A stretch of 9,904 nt of DNA from Acidocella sp. (GTDB lineage Bacteria; Pseudomonadota; Alphaproteobacteria; Acetobacterales; Acetobacteraceae): positions 1 to 9,904 of the forward strand of contig JAQNCU010000084.1 of NCBI GenBank assembly GCA_029077775.1, in the 5' to 3' direction. Position numbers and translations under genes: made by a program. Within the stretch, counting starts at the first letter, position 1. Each line of letters opens with the position of its first letter. The notes under the pieces are model-generated. The model was not told the DNA's origin. It saw nothing but the letters and a program-made list of their open reading frames with translations, and ran no database searches. Shown here piece by piece: positions 1 to 5,690 of this stretch.

Positions 1-1
1 G

Positions 2-130
2 GGCAGTGTCGCGGCGGGAAATATCGATGCGGGAATCGCAGCCGCGCCGCCGTCAGATAATGCGCCGGTGGCTCCTGTTCTGGCGCATACGCTCGACAAG
101 CTACGCGCGCTGCAGGCGGTGTCACCATGA
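2..130 (+). CDS. 3' end of an upstream gene, possibly an inner-membrane spanin (Rz/LysB-like), partial
   Basis: Only the last 42 codons are present; the gene enters from the left edge and stops at TGA 128-130. The visible tail is Ala/Pro-rich and ends in a short amphipathic stretch, with APVLAHTLDKLRALQ near the C-terminus. Its stop overlaps the start codon of the next gene in an ATGA arrangement, so the two are translationally coupled. The next gene looks like an outer-membrane spanin. In many phages the inner-membrane spanin gene sits immediately before, or overlaps, the outer one, so the simplest reading is the C-terminus of an i-spanin. A holin or endolysin tail is also possible. The fragment is too short for the family to be assigned from sequence alone. 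Confidence 0.45.
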   Translation, partial: GSVAAGNIDAGIAAAPPSDNAPVAPVLAHTLDKLRALQAVSP

Positions 131-459
131 GGTTTTTTTGGCTGCTCGCGCTGGTTTGTTTGCCGGGGTGCGCGGCGAGGCAACCGCAGGCGACCCGGAT
201 TGTTACCATGTCACCCATATTACCTGGGTCCATGCTGCAATGTGCGCCCGCACCTTCCGTGCCGCAGGCGAGCAGCCAGGAAGCGGTGGCGCATTATGTT
301 GTGGCGTTGTGGCTGGCGGGGCAGGATTGCCGGGCGCATGTGCGGGCGATTGCCCAGGTGCTGGAGGCACCGGATAACAGGGTGCTGGAGGCACCGGATA
401 ACAGGGTGCTGGAGGCACCGGATAACAGGGTGCTGGAGGCACCGGATACGAAGGGCTGA
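127..459 (+). CDS. Small lipoprotein, probable phage outer-membrane spanin (Rz1/LysC-like), with repeat-extended C-terminus
   Basis: A 110-residue protein. Residues 1-15 form a short lipoprotein signal: Met-Arg, a hydrophobic run, then LPGC with Cys15 as the likely lipidated residue. The Pro at -2 is unusual for a lipobox. The mature part has a Pro-rich segment (MLQCAPAPSVP, residues 37-47), then VAHYVVALWLAGQDCRAHV (about 55-73). That layout of a Cys/Pro motif, a short helix and a conserved DCR resembles Rz1/LysC-type o-spanins, which join an inner-membrane spanin to fuse inner and outer membranes at the end of phage lysis. The four-base overlap with the upstream gene fits such a pair. The last 33 residues are an 8-residue unit (VLEAPDNR) repeated three times plus a diverged fourth copy, which is atypical for the family. 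No strong Shine-Dalgarno precedes the ATG, as expected for coupled translation. It could instead be an unrelated small lipoprotein. Confidence 0.6.
   Translation: MRFFWLLALVCLPGCAARQPQATRIVTMSPILPGSMLQCAPAPSVPQASSQEAVAHYVVALWLAGQDCRAHVRAIAQVLEAPDNRVLEAPDNRVLEAPDNRVLEAPDTKG
358..453 (+). repeat. 24-bp tandem repeat, 3 perfect units plus a diverged fourth
   Basis: Units start at 358, 382, 406 and 430. The first three are identical; the fourth matches for its first 18-19 bases and then diverges. The unit length is a multiple of three, so copy number can change without breaking the reading frame of the lipoprotein gene that contains it. Each unit also contains a small inverted repeat (GGTGC, five bases, GCACC). 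Five of the six reading frames through the unit lack stops, which creates long spurious ORFs on both strands here. Confidence 0.95.
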
Positions 460-1325
460 CCGATATTGGCGGAGGCAGGTTTTGTTCGATCATGTTTGCG
501 GGTTCGTTGTGATGCCCAGCCGTGCACGCGTGCCAAGTGGGGATGTATTGTCGGTGGCGCGTGCGCGGGCGGCGGCGCGCCAGAGAGGATCCATGCGGTC
601 GGTGCGGCGGCAATGGCTGATAATGTCTGTCGCACCGCGCCTGCCATCCCTGGCACCGCGCACCATCTTATTTCGCGCGCCCGTTTTGCCGCGCCATCTG
701 CCCCTGGTGTCCTCGGCTTTGGTCGTCGGGGGCACGAATCATGCCGGACATCGCGCTTTGGCCCCGGTGGGTGCGCCCCCGCCTGTCGCCAGACAGAGAA
801 AGGTGGGTGCCTTTGTCGGTCATGGCGGGCGCCTTTTGATGCATTTTTCCCGGTCATCGGGCTGGATGCCCCACATACGGGCCGCGCGTTTCATGGCGCC
901 GCCGGTGACGGCGACGCAACTGGCACGGGCATCTGCTGAGTCCCCGACGGTGCGGGCACGTTCCTTCACGCCGCCGATGGCCGCCCTCCGTGCCGCGCAA
1001 AGGCGGGTTGACCGTGACGGAGACCCTTATTCATCGCCTGAACGTATCGCCGACACCGCATCAGCGGCAGGGCGGGTAACAGGTTTCAGCCTGTCGGCTG
1101 CACATTTTTTGCAATCTCGGGTCGCGGATGGGCCAGAGCCCAGAGAGCCAGCGACCCGGAATGCCAGGTTTGCGGCTGACGCAACATTGCCGGAATTCGA
1201 GATCGGCCAGGCATTGGACTCATATTTTTTCCGGCAGTCACGGCTGCCGCCTTCGGGGGCGGCGGCGTTTGACCCGAGGATCACACCCGGCTGGACCGGA
1301 TGGGGACTTATTTGATCAGGCGGCG
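460..1325. other. 866-bp stretch with no recognised gene; probable prophage/host transition
   Basis: I recognise no protein family here in any frame. The stretch lies between the lysis-type genes and host recX. It contains no tRNA, no visible insertion-sequence ends and no obvious att-type repeat that can be seen from one side only. The single candidate gene is the forward frame described at 593-1315; the other open frames on both strands have irregular, Cys- or Arg-rich compositions typical of antisense or off-frame shadows in GC-rich DNA. Confidence 0.5.
593..1315 (+). CDS. Candidate hypothetical protein, family not recognised
   Basis: A 240-residue frame from ATG 593 to TGA 1313-1315. The frame is open further upstream, but this start has a purine-rich Shine-Dalgarno candidate (AGAGAGG, 582-588). 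A hand scan of codons 593-1000 gave roughly three quarters G or C at third positions, higher than at first or second positions, as expected for real coding in this genome. The N-terminal half is rich in Arg, Pro and Ala with no motif I know. The C-terminal ~45 residues look more protein-like, with alternating acidic and aromatic residues (EIGQALDSYFFRQSRLPP, then FDPRITPGWTG). I cannot name a family. Its position beside a spanin-like gene suggests a prophage gene, and it could also be a degraded fragment whose N-terminal half is not real. It ends 10 bp before the convergent recX stop. Confidence 0.35.
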   Translation: MRSVRRQWLIMSVAPRLPSLAPRTILFRAPVLPRHLPLVSSALVVGGTNHAGHRALAPVGAPPPVARQRKVGAFVGHGGRLLMHFSRSSGWMPHIRAARFMAPPVTATQLARASAESPTVRARSFTPPMAALRAAQRRVDRDGDPYSSPERIADTASAAGRVTGFSLSAAHFLQSRVADGPEPREPATRNARFAADATLPEFEIGQALDSYFFRQSRLPPSGAAAFDPRITPGWTGWGLI

Positions 1326-1868
1326 TTATTCATGCAGGGTTTTGATCAACGCCTCGGCCTCCGCGCGGTCCAGCCGCAGTGCCTGCCGCGCGATCTCCTG
1401 GCTGAACCCGCCTCGCGCCATGGAGGCCAAAATTTTCAAATCGGGCGCGTCACCGAAGGGACCGGCCCGCCGACGCCGCAAAAACGCGCAGGCTGCCGCG
1501 AGTTCACGCGCCGGGTCTTCAGGCAGAGACGGGGACATAACACCCTTGGCTGCCAGATGCGCCAGGGTGGCGCGGCGGGATTTACCCTCCCGCGTCAGGC
1601 GTTTGGCGCGCGATGTGGCAAAGGCCGCGTCATTCAGCACGCCGCTTTCACGCAACCTTCGAATCGTGCCAGGGATCGCCGCTTCGGCCTGTGAAATTGC
1701 CTCCTGGATCTCCTCCGGCGCCGTGTCCTTGTCGGCGTAGAGCCTCGCCCAGCGGTCGATCCGGCGCGCCAGAACCTGTGCGAGTGACCGCTCAGTCGCG
1801 GCGTAGCGTGAGAGGTGGAGCAAAGCCGCCTCGTATAATTTCGCGGCATTTGGGGGGCGGTTAGACAT
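1326..1868 (-). CDS. recX: Regulatory protein RecX
   Basis: RecX binds RecA filaments and limits RecA recombinase and coprotease activity in the cytoplasm. The 180-residue protein is all-helical in character, with three-helix RecX-type repeats: LYEAALLHLSRYAATERSL near the N-terminus, LNDAAFATSRAKRLTREGKS in the middle (the most conserved RecX segment), and FSQEIARQAL near the C-terminus. Length is within the usual 150-200 residues. The ATG at 1868 is chosen over a TTG one codon upstream; neither has a clear Shine-Dalgarno sequence. recA is not adjacent within the window, which is common in Alphaproteobacteria. No LexA-type direct repeat was seen in the 92-bp divergent gap to the GMC gene. 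Its stop lies 10 bp from the stop of the candidate ORF that converges on it. Confidence 0.9.
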   Translation of the reverse strand: MSNRPPNAAKLYEAALLHLSRYAATERSLAQVLARRIDRWARLYADKDTAPEEIQEAISQAEAAIPGTIRRLRESGVLNDAAFATSRAKRLTREGKSRRATLAHLAAKGVMSPSLPEDPARELAAACAFLRRRRAGPFGDAPDLKILASMARGGFSQEIARQALRLDRAEAEALIKTLHE

Positions 1869-1960
1869 CAAACGAAAGTGTCGCCCGAAGCCGCCATGCT
1901 GACAAGCGGCGTTGTTGCGCCTAACCTGAAATCAAAGAAGAAAGATGTTCAGGAAACCGC

Positions 1961-3568
1961 ATGGCTGGCTATGACTATATTATCATCGGCGCTGGTTCTG
2001 GCGGGTCTGTGCTCGCCAACCGGCTGAGCGCCGCGCCGGATGTAAAAGTCTGCTTATTGGAGGCCGGGCGGCCAGACCGCTCCGCCATGATCGACACGCC
2101 CTTCGGGCTCGTCGGGCTATTGCGAAGCCGACGCTACAATTGGTATTACGAGACCGCGCCGCAGGCTCAGCTCAATGATAGGCGGCTTTATTGGCCGCGC
2201 GGCAAAACCCTGGGCGGATCGTCCGCGATCAACGCGATGATTTATATGCGCGGCCTGGCCGCTGATTATGATGAGTGGGAGAGCCTGGGTGCGCCCGGCT
2301 GGGGGTGGGCGGCGATGCTGCCGCTGTTCCGCCAGCTTGAGCATAATGAACGCGGGGCTGACGCGTATCATGGTGCTTCGGGTGAGTTGAATGTTGCAGA
2401 TCTGCGCGGCCCGAATGCTCTGAGCGAGGTGTTTCTGGAGGCAGCTTCACAGGCCGGGCTGTCCCTGAACCCTGATTTCAACGGCCCGAGGCAGGAAGGC
2501 GCGGGGCTGTATCAGGTCACGCAGAAAGCGGGAAAGCGCCATTCAGCGTCCAGGGCCTTCCTTGATCCCGTGAAATCCCGCCAAAACCTTACCGTTATTA
2601 CCGGCGCGCATGTCGCCAAAATCATTCTCGAAGCCAAGCGTGCAACGGGCGTACAGGTTCGCACCGCGAAGGGGCTTGAGGTTCTGGCCGCGCGGCGGGA
2701 GGTGATACTCTGTGGCGGCGCCATCAACTCGCCGCAGCTTTTGCTGCTCTCGGGCATTGGTCCGCGCACGGCACTGGCCCGCCATGGCATCGAGGTGGTG
2801 CATGACTTGCCCGGCGTGGGCCAGAATTTGCAGGATCATCTCGATGTCGCGGTGCTGACGCGCGATGATTCACGCCGGGCTGTTGGTGTTGGGGTGGCGG
2901 CGCTGCCGCAGCTTGCCCGCGCGTTCTGGCGATACCGGCGGGATAAGGCGGGGATGTTGGCGTCCAATGCGGCGGAGGCCGGTGGTTTCGCCCGCCTCAC
3001 CGCGGATTCCCCCCGGCCGGAGGTTCAATTCCATTTTCTGCCCACGGCCCTGCGCGACCATGGCCGGAAGCTCTCATGGGGCTATGGCATGACCCTGCAT
3101 TGCTGCCAGTTGCGCCCGAAAAGCCGGGGCTCTATCGAGCTTGCATCCGCTGACTCCTTTGCGGCCCCCATTATCCAGCCAAATTATCTCGGCCATGATG
3201 ATGATGTGGCGGCTTTGCTGGCGGGGTTGCGGCTCGGGCGGCGGATTATGCAAAGCCCGGCGATGCAAAAACTACATGGCGGCACCGAGATCGCACCAGG
3301 GCTCCACGTCGCCTCGGATGCGCAAATGATCGAGTATATCCGCAACCATGCGGAGACGATCTATCACCCGGTGGGCACCTGCAAAATGGGGACCGACAAT
3401 CTGGCCGTGGTGGATGACCGGTTGCGGGTGCACGGGATTGACCGGTTGCGCGTTGCCGATGCCGCCATTATGCCGCGCGTCATCGGCGGCAACACCAACG
3501 CCGCCTGCATGGTGATTGGGGAAAAGGCCGCGCGGATGGTGCTGGCGGACCGCAACGCGATGGCTTGA
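1961..3568 (+). CDS. GMC-family FAD-dependent oxidoreductase (choline dehydrogenase/alcohol dehydrogenase type)
   Basis: A 535-residue flavoenzyme that oxidises an alcohol to an aldehyde or ketone using FAD. Residues 5-16 form the Rossmann FAD motif (YDYIIIGAGSGG), with the ribose-binding acid at E34 (LLEAG). GMC signature 1 is at about 80-106 (RGKTLGGSSAINAM, then DYDEW) and signature 2 at 253-268 (GAINSPQLLLLSGIGP). The active-site base is His469 in YHPVGTCKMG, paired with Asn513 in GGNTNA; the 44-residue spacing equals that of the His/Asn pair in choline oxidase. Overall it resembles the BetA/AlkJ branch, but the substrate cannot be read from sequence. There is no signal peptide. AGGAA at 1951-1955 precedes the ATG by six bases and supports the start. 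It is divergent from recX and followed by a 163-bp gap before rpmI, so it is probably monocistronic. Confidence 0.92.
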   Translation: MAGYDYIIIGAGSGGSVLANRLSAAPDVKVCLLEAGRPDRSAMIDTPFGLVGLLRSRRYNWYYETAPQAQLNDRRLYWPRGKTLGGSSAINAMIYMRGLAADYDEWESLGAPGWGWAAMLPLFRQLEHNERGADAYHGASGELNVADLRGPNALSEVFLEAASQAGLSLNPDFNGPRQEGAGLYQVTQKAGKRHSASRAFLDPVKSRQNLTVITGAHVAKIILEAKRATGVQVRTAKGLEVLAARREVILCGGAINSPQLLLLSGIGPRTALARHGIEVVHDLPGVGQNLQDHLDVAVLTRDDSRRAVGVGVAALPQLARAFWRYRRDKAGMLASNAAEAGGFARLTADSPRPEVQFHFLPTALRDHGRKLSWGYGMTLHCCQLRPKSRGSIELASADSFAAPIIQPNYLGHDDDVAALLAGLRLGRRIMQSPAMQKLHGGTEIAPGLHVASDAQMIEYIRNHAETIYHPVGTCKMGTDNLAVVDDRLRVHGIDRLRVADAAIMPRVIGGNTNAACMVIGEKAARMVLADRNAMA

Positions 3569-3576
3569 CATCGAAT

Positions 3577-3603
3577 GGCAGGCGGCCCTTGTCATGGCCT
3601 GCC
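3577..3603 (+). terminator. Hairpin after the GMC gene, weak terminator candidate
   Basis: A 7-bp perfect stem (GGCAGGC 3577-3583 with GCCTGCC 3597-3603) starts 8 bp after the GMC stop. No T run follows directly, so intrinsic termination is doubtful. The proposed rpmI promoter -35 lies inside its loop. Confidence 0.3.
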
Positions 3604-3617
3604 CCAGCCTTTATAGC
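3589..3617 (+). promoter_or_regulatory. Probable sigma-70 promoter for rpmI-rplT
   Basis: TTGTCA (3589-3594, five of six to consensus) and TATAGC (3612-3617, four of six) are separated by exactly 17 bp. Transcription would start near 3624, leaving a leader of about 110 nt before rpmI. This accounts for expression of the ribosomal genes independently of the upstream oxidoreductase. Confidence 0.5.
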
Positions 3618-3651
3618 CCGCGTTTCACGAAATGACGTGATGCGTGCGGGT

Positions 3652-3713
3652 CCGGGCCATTAGGCATGCCCGGCCGCCGCCCCGATATCCGGGAGCCTTG
3701 GGCAACCAGGGTT
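3652..3713 (+). promoter_or_regulatory. Structured rpmI leader with possible alternative hairpins
   Basis: Three inverted repeats are visible. CCGGGC (3652-3657) pairs with GCCCGG (3668-3673). CCCG (3681-3684) pairs with CGGG (3690-3693), and the same downstream CCGGG could instead pair with GCCCGG at 3668-3673. An 8-bp stem (3694-3701 with 3706-3713, two G-U pairs) is closed by a GCAA tetraloop of the GNRA class and ends 7 bases before the AGGAGA ribosome binding site. L20 represses rpmI-rplT through leader structure in some bacteria, so this may be an autoregulatory site. That role is inference; no known leader family was matched. Confidence 0.4.
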
Positions 3714-3731
3714 GGACGACAGGAGATCAAA

Positions 3732-3935
3732 ATGCCGAAATTAAAGACCAAATCATCGGTCAAGAAGCGATTCAAGATCACCGCAACCGGCAAGGTTCTC
3801 GCCGGGCCAGGCAAAAAACGTCATAATTTGATGGCCCGCAGCCAGAAGGCCAAGCGCCAGAACCGTGGCAGCCAGACGCTCACCCATGCTGACGGGATCA
3901 CCGTCAAGCAATGGGCGCCGTACGGTATCGGTTAA
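3732..3935 (+). CDS. rpmI: 50S ribosomal protein bL35
   Basis: A 67-residue, strongly basic protein of the large ribosomal subunit. It begins MPKLKTKSSVKKRFKITATG, the conserved L35 start, and continues with GKKRHNLMARSQKAKRQNRG, the basic rRNA-binding core. The start at 3732 is set by the conserved N-terminus and by AGGAGA (3721-3726) five bases upstream; the frame is open further upstream but that extension is not L35. Length is near the usual 64-67. It is followed 12 bp later by rplT, its normal operon partner. infC, which precedes rpmI in many bacteria, is absent and a GMC oxidoreductase lies upstream instead. Confidence 0.98.
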   Translation: MPKLKTKSSVKKRFKITATGKVLAGPGKKRHNLMARSQKAKRQNRGSQTLTHADGITVKQWAPYGIG

Positions 3936-3947
3936 GGGAGGCGGCAT

Positions 3948-4310
3948 ATGGCACGTGTAAAACGGGGCGTTACAACACACGCCCGGCATAAAAAAGTTAT
4001 CGACCAGTCGAAGGGTTTCGTCGGTCGTTCATCCACCAATTACCGTATCGCGCTGGAGCGGCTGGAAAAGGCGCTGCGTTATGCGTATCGCGACCGCCGG
4101 GTTAAAAAGCGTGAGTTCCGCTCGCTCTGGATCCAGCGCATCAACGCCGCCGTACGCGAACACGGGCTTACCTATAGCCAGTTCATTTTCGGGCTGAAGC
4201 AGGCAGGTTTGGAGCTTGATCGCAAGGTGCTGGCCGCCATCGCCTTCGACGACGCGGCGGCCTTCGCCGAGATCGTGCAGGCGGTGAAGGCTGTTACCAC
4301 CGCAGCCTGA
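3948..4310 (+). CDS. rplT: 50S ribosomal protein bL20
   Basis: A 120-residue basic protein that binds 23S rRNA early in large-subunit assembly and, in several bacteria, also represses its own operon. The N-terminus MARVKRGVTTHARHKKVI and the segment LWIQRINAAVREHGLTYSQF (about residues 61-80) are hallmark L20 sequences; the C-terminal globular half with GLELDRKVLAAIAFDD is the rRNA/leader-binding part in the family. GGGAGG (3936-3941) provides the ribosome binding site. It is 12 bp downstream of rpmI and is followed by a strong terminator, so the operon ends here. pheS, often next in Alphaproteobacteria, is not present. Confidence 0.98.
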   Translation: MARVKRGVTTHARHKKVIDQSKGFVGRSSTNYRIALERLEKALRYAYRDRRVKKREFRSLWIQRINAAVREHGLTYSQFIFGLKQAGLELDRKVLAAIAFDDAAAFAEIVQAVKAVTTAA

Positions 4311-4329
4311 ACCAGATTTCGTCTGCGAG

Positions 4330-4370
4330 AAAAAGGGGTGGCACACCGGCGGTGTTGCCGCCCTTTTTTT
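4330..4370 (+). terminator. Intrinsic terminator of rpmI-rplT
   Basis: About 20 bp after the rplT stop. An outer A/G-T/C stem (AAAAAGGG with CCCTTTTT) is separated by a small internal loop from GGCA/TGCC and an inner CACC/GGTG stem with a GGC loop, and it ends in a run of seven T. The A run on the left arm lets it work partly in both directions. Confidence 0.85.
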
Positions 4371-4414
4371 ACCCACTTGCGTAGCATCCGGCTCGATCAC
4401 ATCTCCAGACGGTC

Positions 4415-5320
4415 ATGAAGCCGTTCCCCCCTCTCCCGGCGCATCTCGCCGGTGCCCATGATCTTCTCACCCAGGCTGAGCAGGACCAACTCTGGCGTGC
4501 CGCCATTCTCATGGCCGACTCCCGGACCGTAGTGATGCGTCTGACAGCCATATTTGGCCGCCGGATTGAGGATTTGCGGCAGCGCGTGAATCGCGCGGGC
4601 GACCGTGTCGGCGGGCCAGCCTGGGGTGAGGTGACGCGGCGGGTCCAAGATGCGGTTGAGGATACGCTGTGGAGCAGCTTTGGCGTTGCCAGTTTCGGGC
4701 TGAACATTCTGCCCGGCACGCGGGGCATGGGTCCTTCTCGCGGGAATATGGGTCACAGGGTGGCCAGCGCCGCCAGCGGTGTCGCCTCAGGGTTTATAGG
4801 TTTGCCCGGCATATTGTTCGATATCCCGTTCACCACCACCACCATTTTGCGTTCCATCGCCCAGATCGCACGGGATGCCGGGGAGGATTTAGATGTCGAG
4901 GATACCCGCCGCGCCTGCCTGCAAATATTGGCCTATGGCGGCCCCAGCCTGGATGATGACGAGACCGAGACGGGCTATTGGGCAACGCGCATTGGCACCA
5001 ATCATCTGACCATCGAGGTTTTGATGAAAGCCGCCGCCGCGCGGTTTGGCATTGTGCTGTCGGAGAAGTTTCTGGCACAGGCTGTGCCGTTGGCGGGTGC
5101 GGTGACCGGTGGCGCGCTTAATTATGCCTTCACGCGCTATTATCAGGACATGGCGCAGGTCAGCTTTACGTTACGCGCGCTGGACCGGCGCACCGGCCAG
5201 CCGGTCCAAATCCGTCGGTATTTTACCGAATTGGTGAGCGAAGCGCGCAACCGGCGCCGAATTTCCCGCAAACCGCCGGAAGCACATCCGGCGGATGCGA
5301 AGTTCTTTCCCTCTATTTAA
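4415..5320 (+). CDS. EcsC family protein
   Basis: A 301-residue protein of the EcsC family (Pfam PF12787), named after Bacillus EcsC but of unknown biochemical function. Diagnostic parts are a glycine-rich hydrophobic stretch (about residues 116-137, ASAASGVASGFIGLPGILFD), followed by IPFTTTTILRSIAQIARDAGED (137-158) and the CLQILAYGG segment (168-176), then a second hydrophobic stretch with AVPLAGAVTGGALNYAFTRYYQDMA (223-247) and a final FTLRALDRR. The two hydrophobic segments suggest membrane association without a signal peptide. The start at ATG 4415 has no strong Shine-Dalgarno. It follows the rplT terminator by 44 bp, so it probably has its own promoter, which I could not place. Its last 8 bp overlap the 3' end of the convergent FKBP gene. 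Confidence 0.88.
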   Translation: MKPFPPLPAHLAGAHDLLTQAEQDQLWRAAILMADSRTVVMRLTAIFGRRIEDLRQRVNRAGDRVGGPAWGEVTRRVQDAVEDTLWSSFGVASFGLNILPGTRGMGPSRGNMGHRVASAASGVASGFIGLPGILFDIPFTTTTILRSIAQIARDAGEDLDVEDTRRACLQILAYGGPSLDDDETETGYWATRIGTNHLTIEVLMKAAAARFGIVLSEKFLAQAVPLAGAVTGGALNYAFTRYYQDMAQVSFTLRALDRRTGQPVQIRRYFTELVSEARNRRRISRKPPEAHPADAKFFPSI

Positions 5321-5678
5321 TGCCGAGCAATTCCACGTCGAACATCAAGGTCGCGTTCGGCGGGATCACGCCACCGGCGCCGCGCGCGCCATAACCATGC
5401 GCTGGCGGGATGATCAGCGTCCGCTGTCCGCCGATTTGCATGGTCGCAACCCCCTGATCCCAGCCTGAGATCACCTGCTGAACGCCGAGTTTGAAGGCAA
5501 ATGGCTGGCCGCGATCACGCGAGGAGTCGAATTTTTTGCCCTTCACGCCATCCTCGTACAGCCAGCCCGTGTAATGTACGGTCACCATCTGGCCGGTGGC
5601 TGGGCTCTCTCCCGTGCCGACCACATGGTCCTTATACTGCACGCCGGATGGCATGATGTTGATCTCGGGTTCGGACAT
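5313..5678 (-). CDS. FKBP-type peptidyl-prolyl cis-trans isomerase
   Basis: A 121-residue single-domain FKBP that catalyses cis-trans isomerisation at proline bonds. There is no signal peptide, so it should be cytoplasmic. The FK506/active-site pocket is complete by comparison with human FKBP12: Tyr36 (VHYTGWL), Phe50-Asp51 (KKFDSS), Val69-Ile70 and Trp73 (QQVISGWDQG), Tyr96 (PPAHGYG) and Phe113 (MFDVELLGI). It lacks the dimerisation or chaperone domain of FkpA/SlyD-type proteins. AGGAAG 8-13 bases upstream of the ATG supports the start. It begins 12 bp after the stop of the monooxygenase gene on the same strand and is very likely cotranscribed with it. Its TAG stop overlaps the end of the EcsC gene tail to tail. 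Confidence 0.95.
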   Translation of the reverse strand: MSEPEINIMPSGVQYKDHVVGTGESPATGQMVTVHYTGWLYEDGVKGKKFDSSRDRGQPFAFKLGVQQVISGWDQGVATMQIGGQRTLIIPPAHGYGARGAGGVIPPNATLMFDVELLGIK

Positions 5679-5690
5679 GGCGATCTTCCT

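Noticed and set aside
363..441. The tandem repeat contains GGATAACAGGGT, the core of the I-SceI homing endonuclease site.
   Set aside because: Only about 13 of 18 positions of the full site match and no endonuclease gene or intron is present; coincidence is the simplest explanation.
358..453. Possible CRISPR-like array.
   Set aside because: The units are contiguous with no spacers and sit inside a coding frame.
200..592. Upstream extension of the 593-1315 frame back to 200.
   Set aside because: This part overlaps the spanin-like gene and tandem repeat in another frame, has a Cys/Trp/Arg-rich composition, and is kept open only by the repeat periodicity.
203..857. Long minus-strand frames across the tandem repeat, with CYPVPPAP or LLSGASST repeats.
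   Set aside because: They are shadows of the 24-bp repeat, which has no stops in all three minus frames; the sequences outside the repeat look non-coding.
1869..1960. LexA/SOS box between recX and the GMC gene.
   Set aside because: No GTTC-N7-GTTC or GAAC-N7-GAAC direct repeat was found on either strand.
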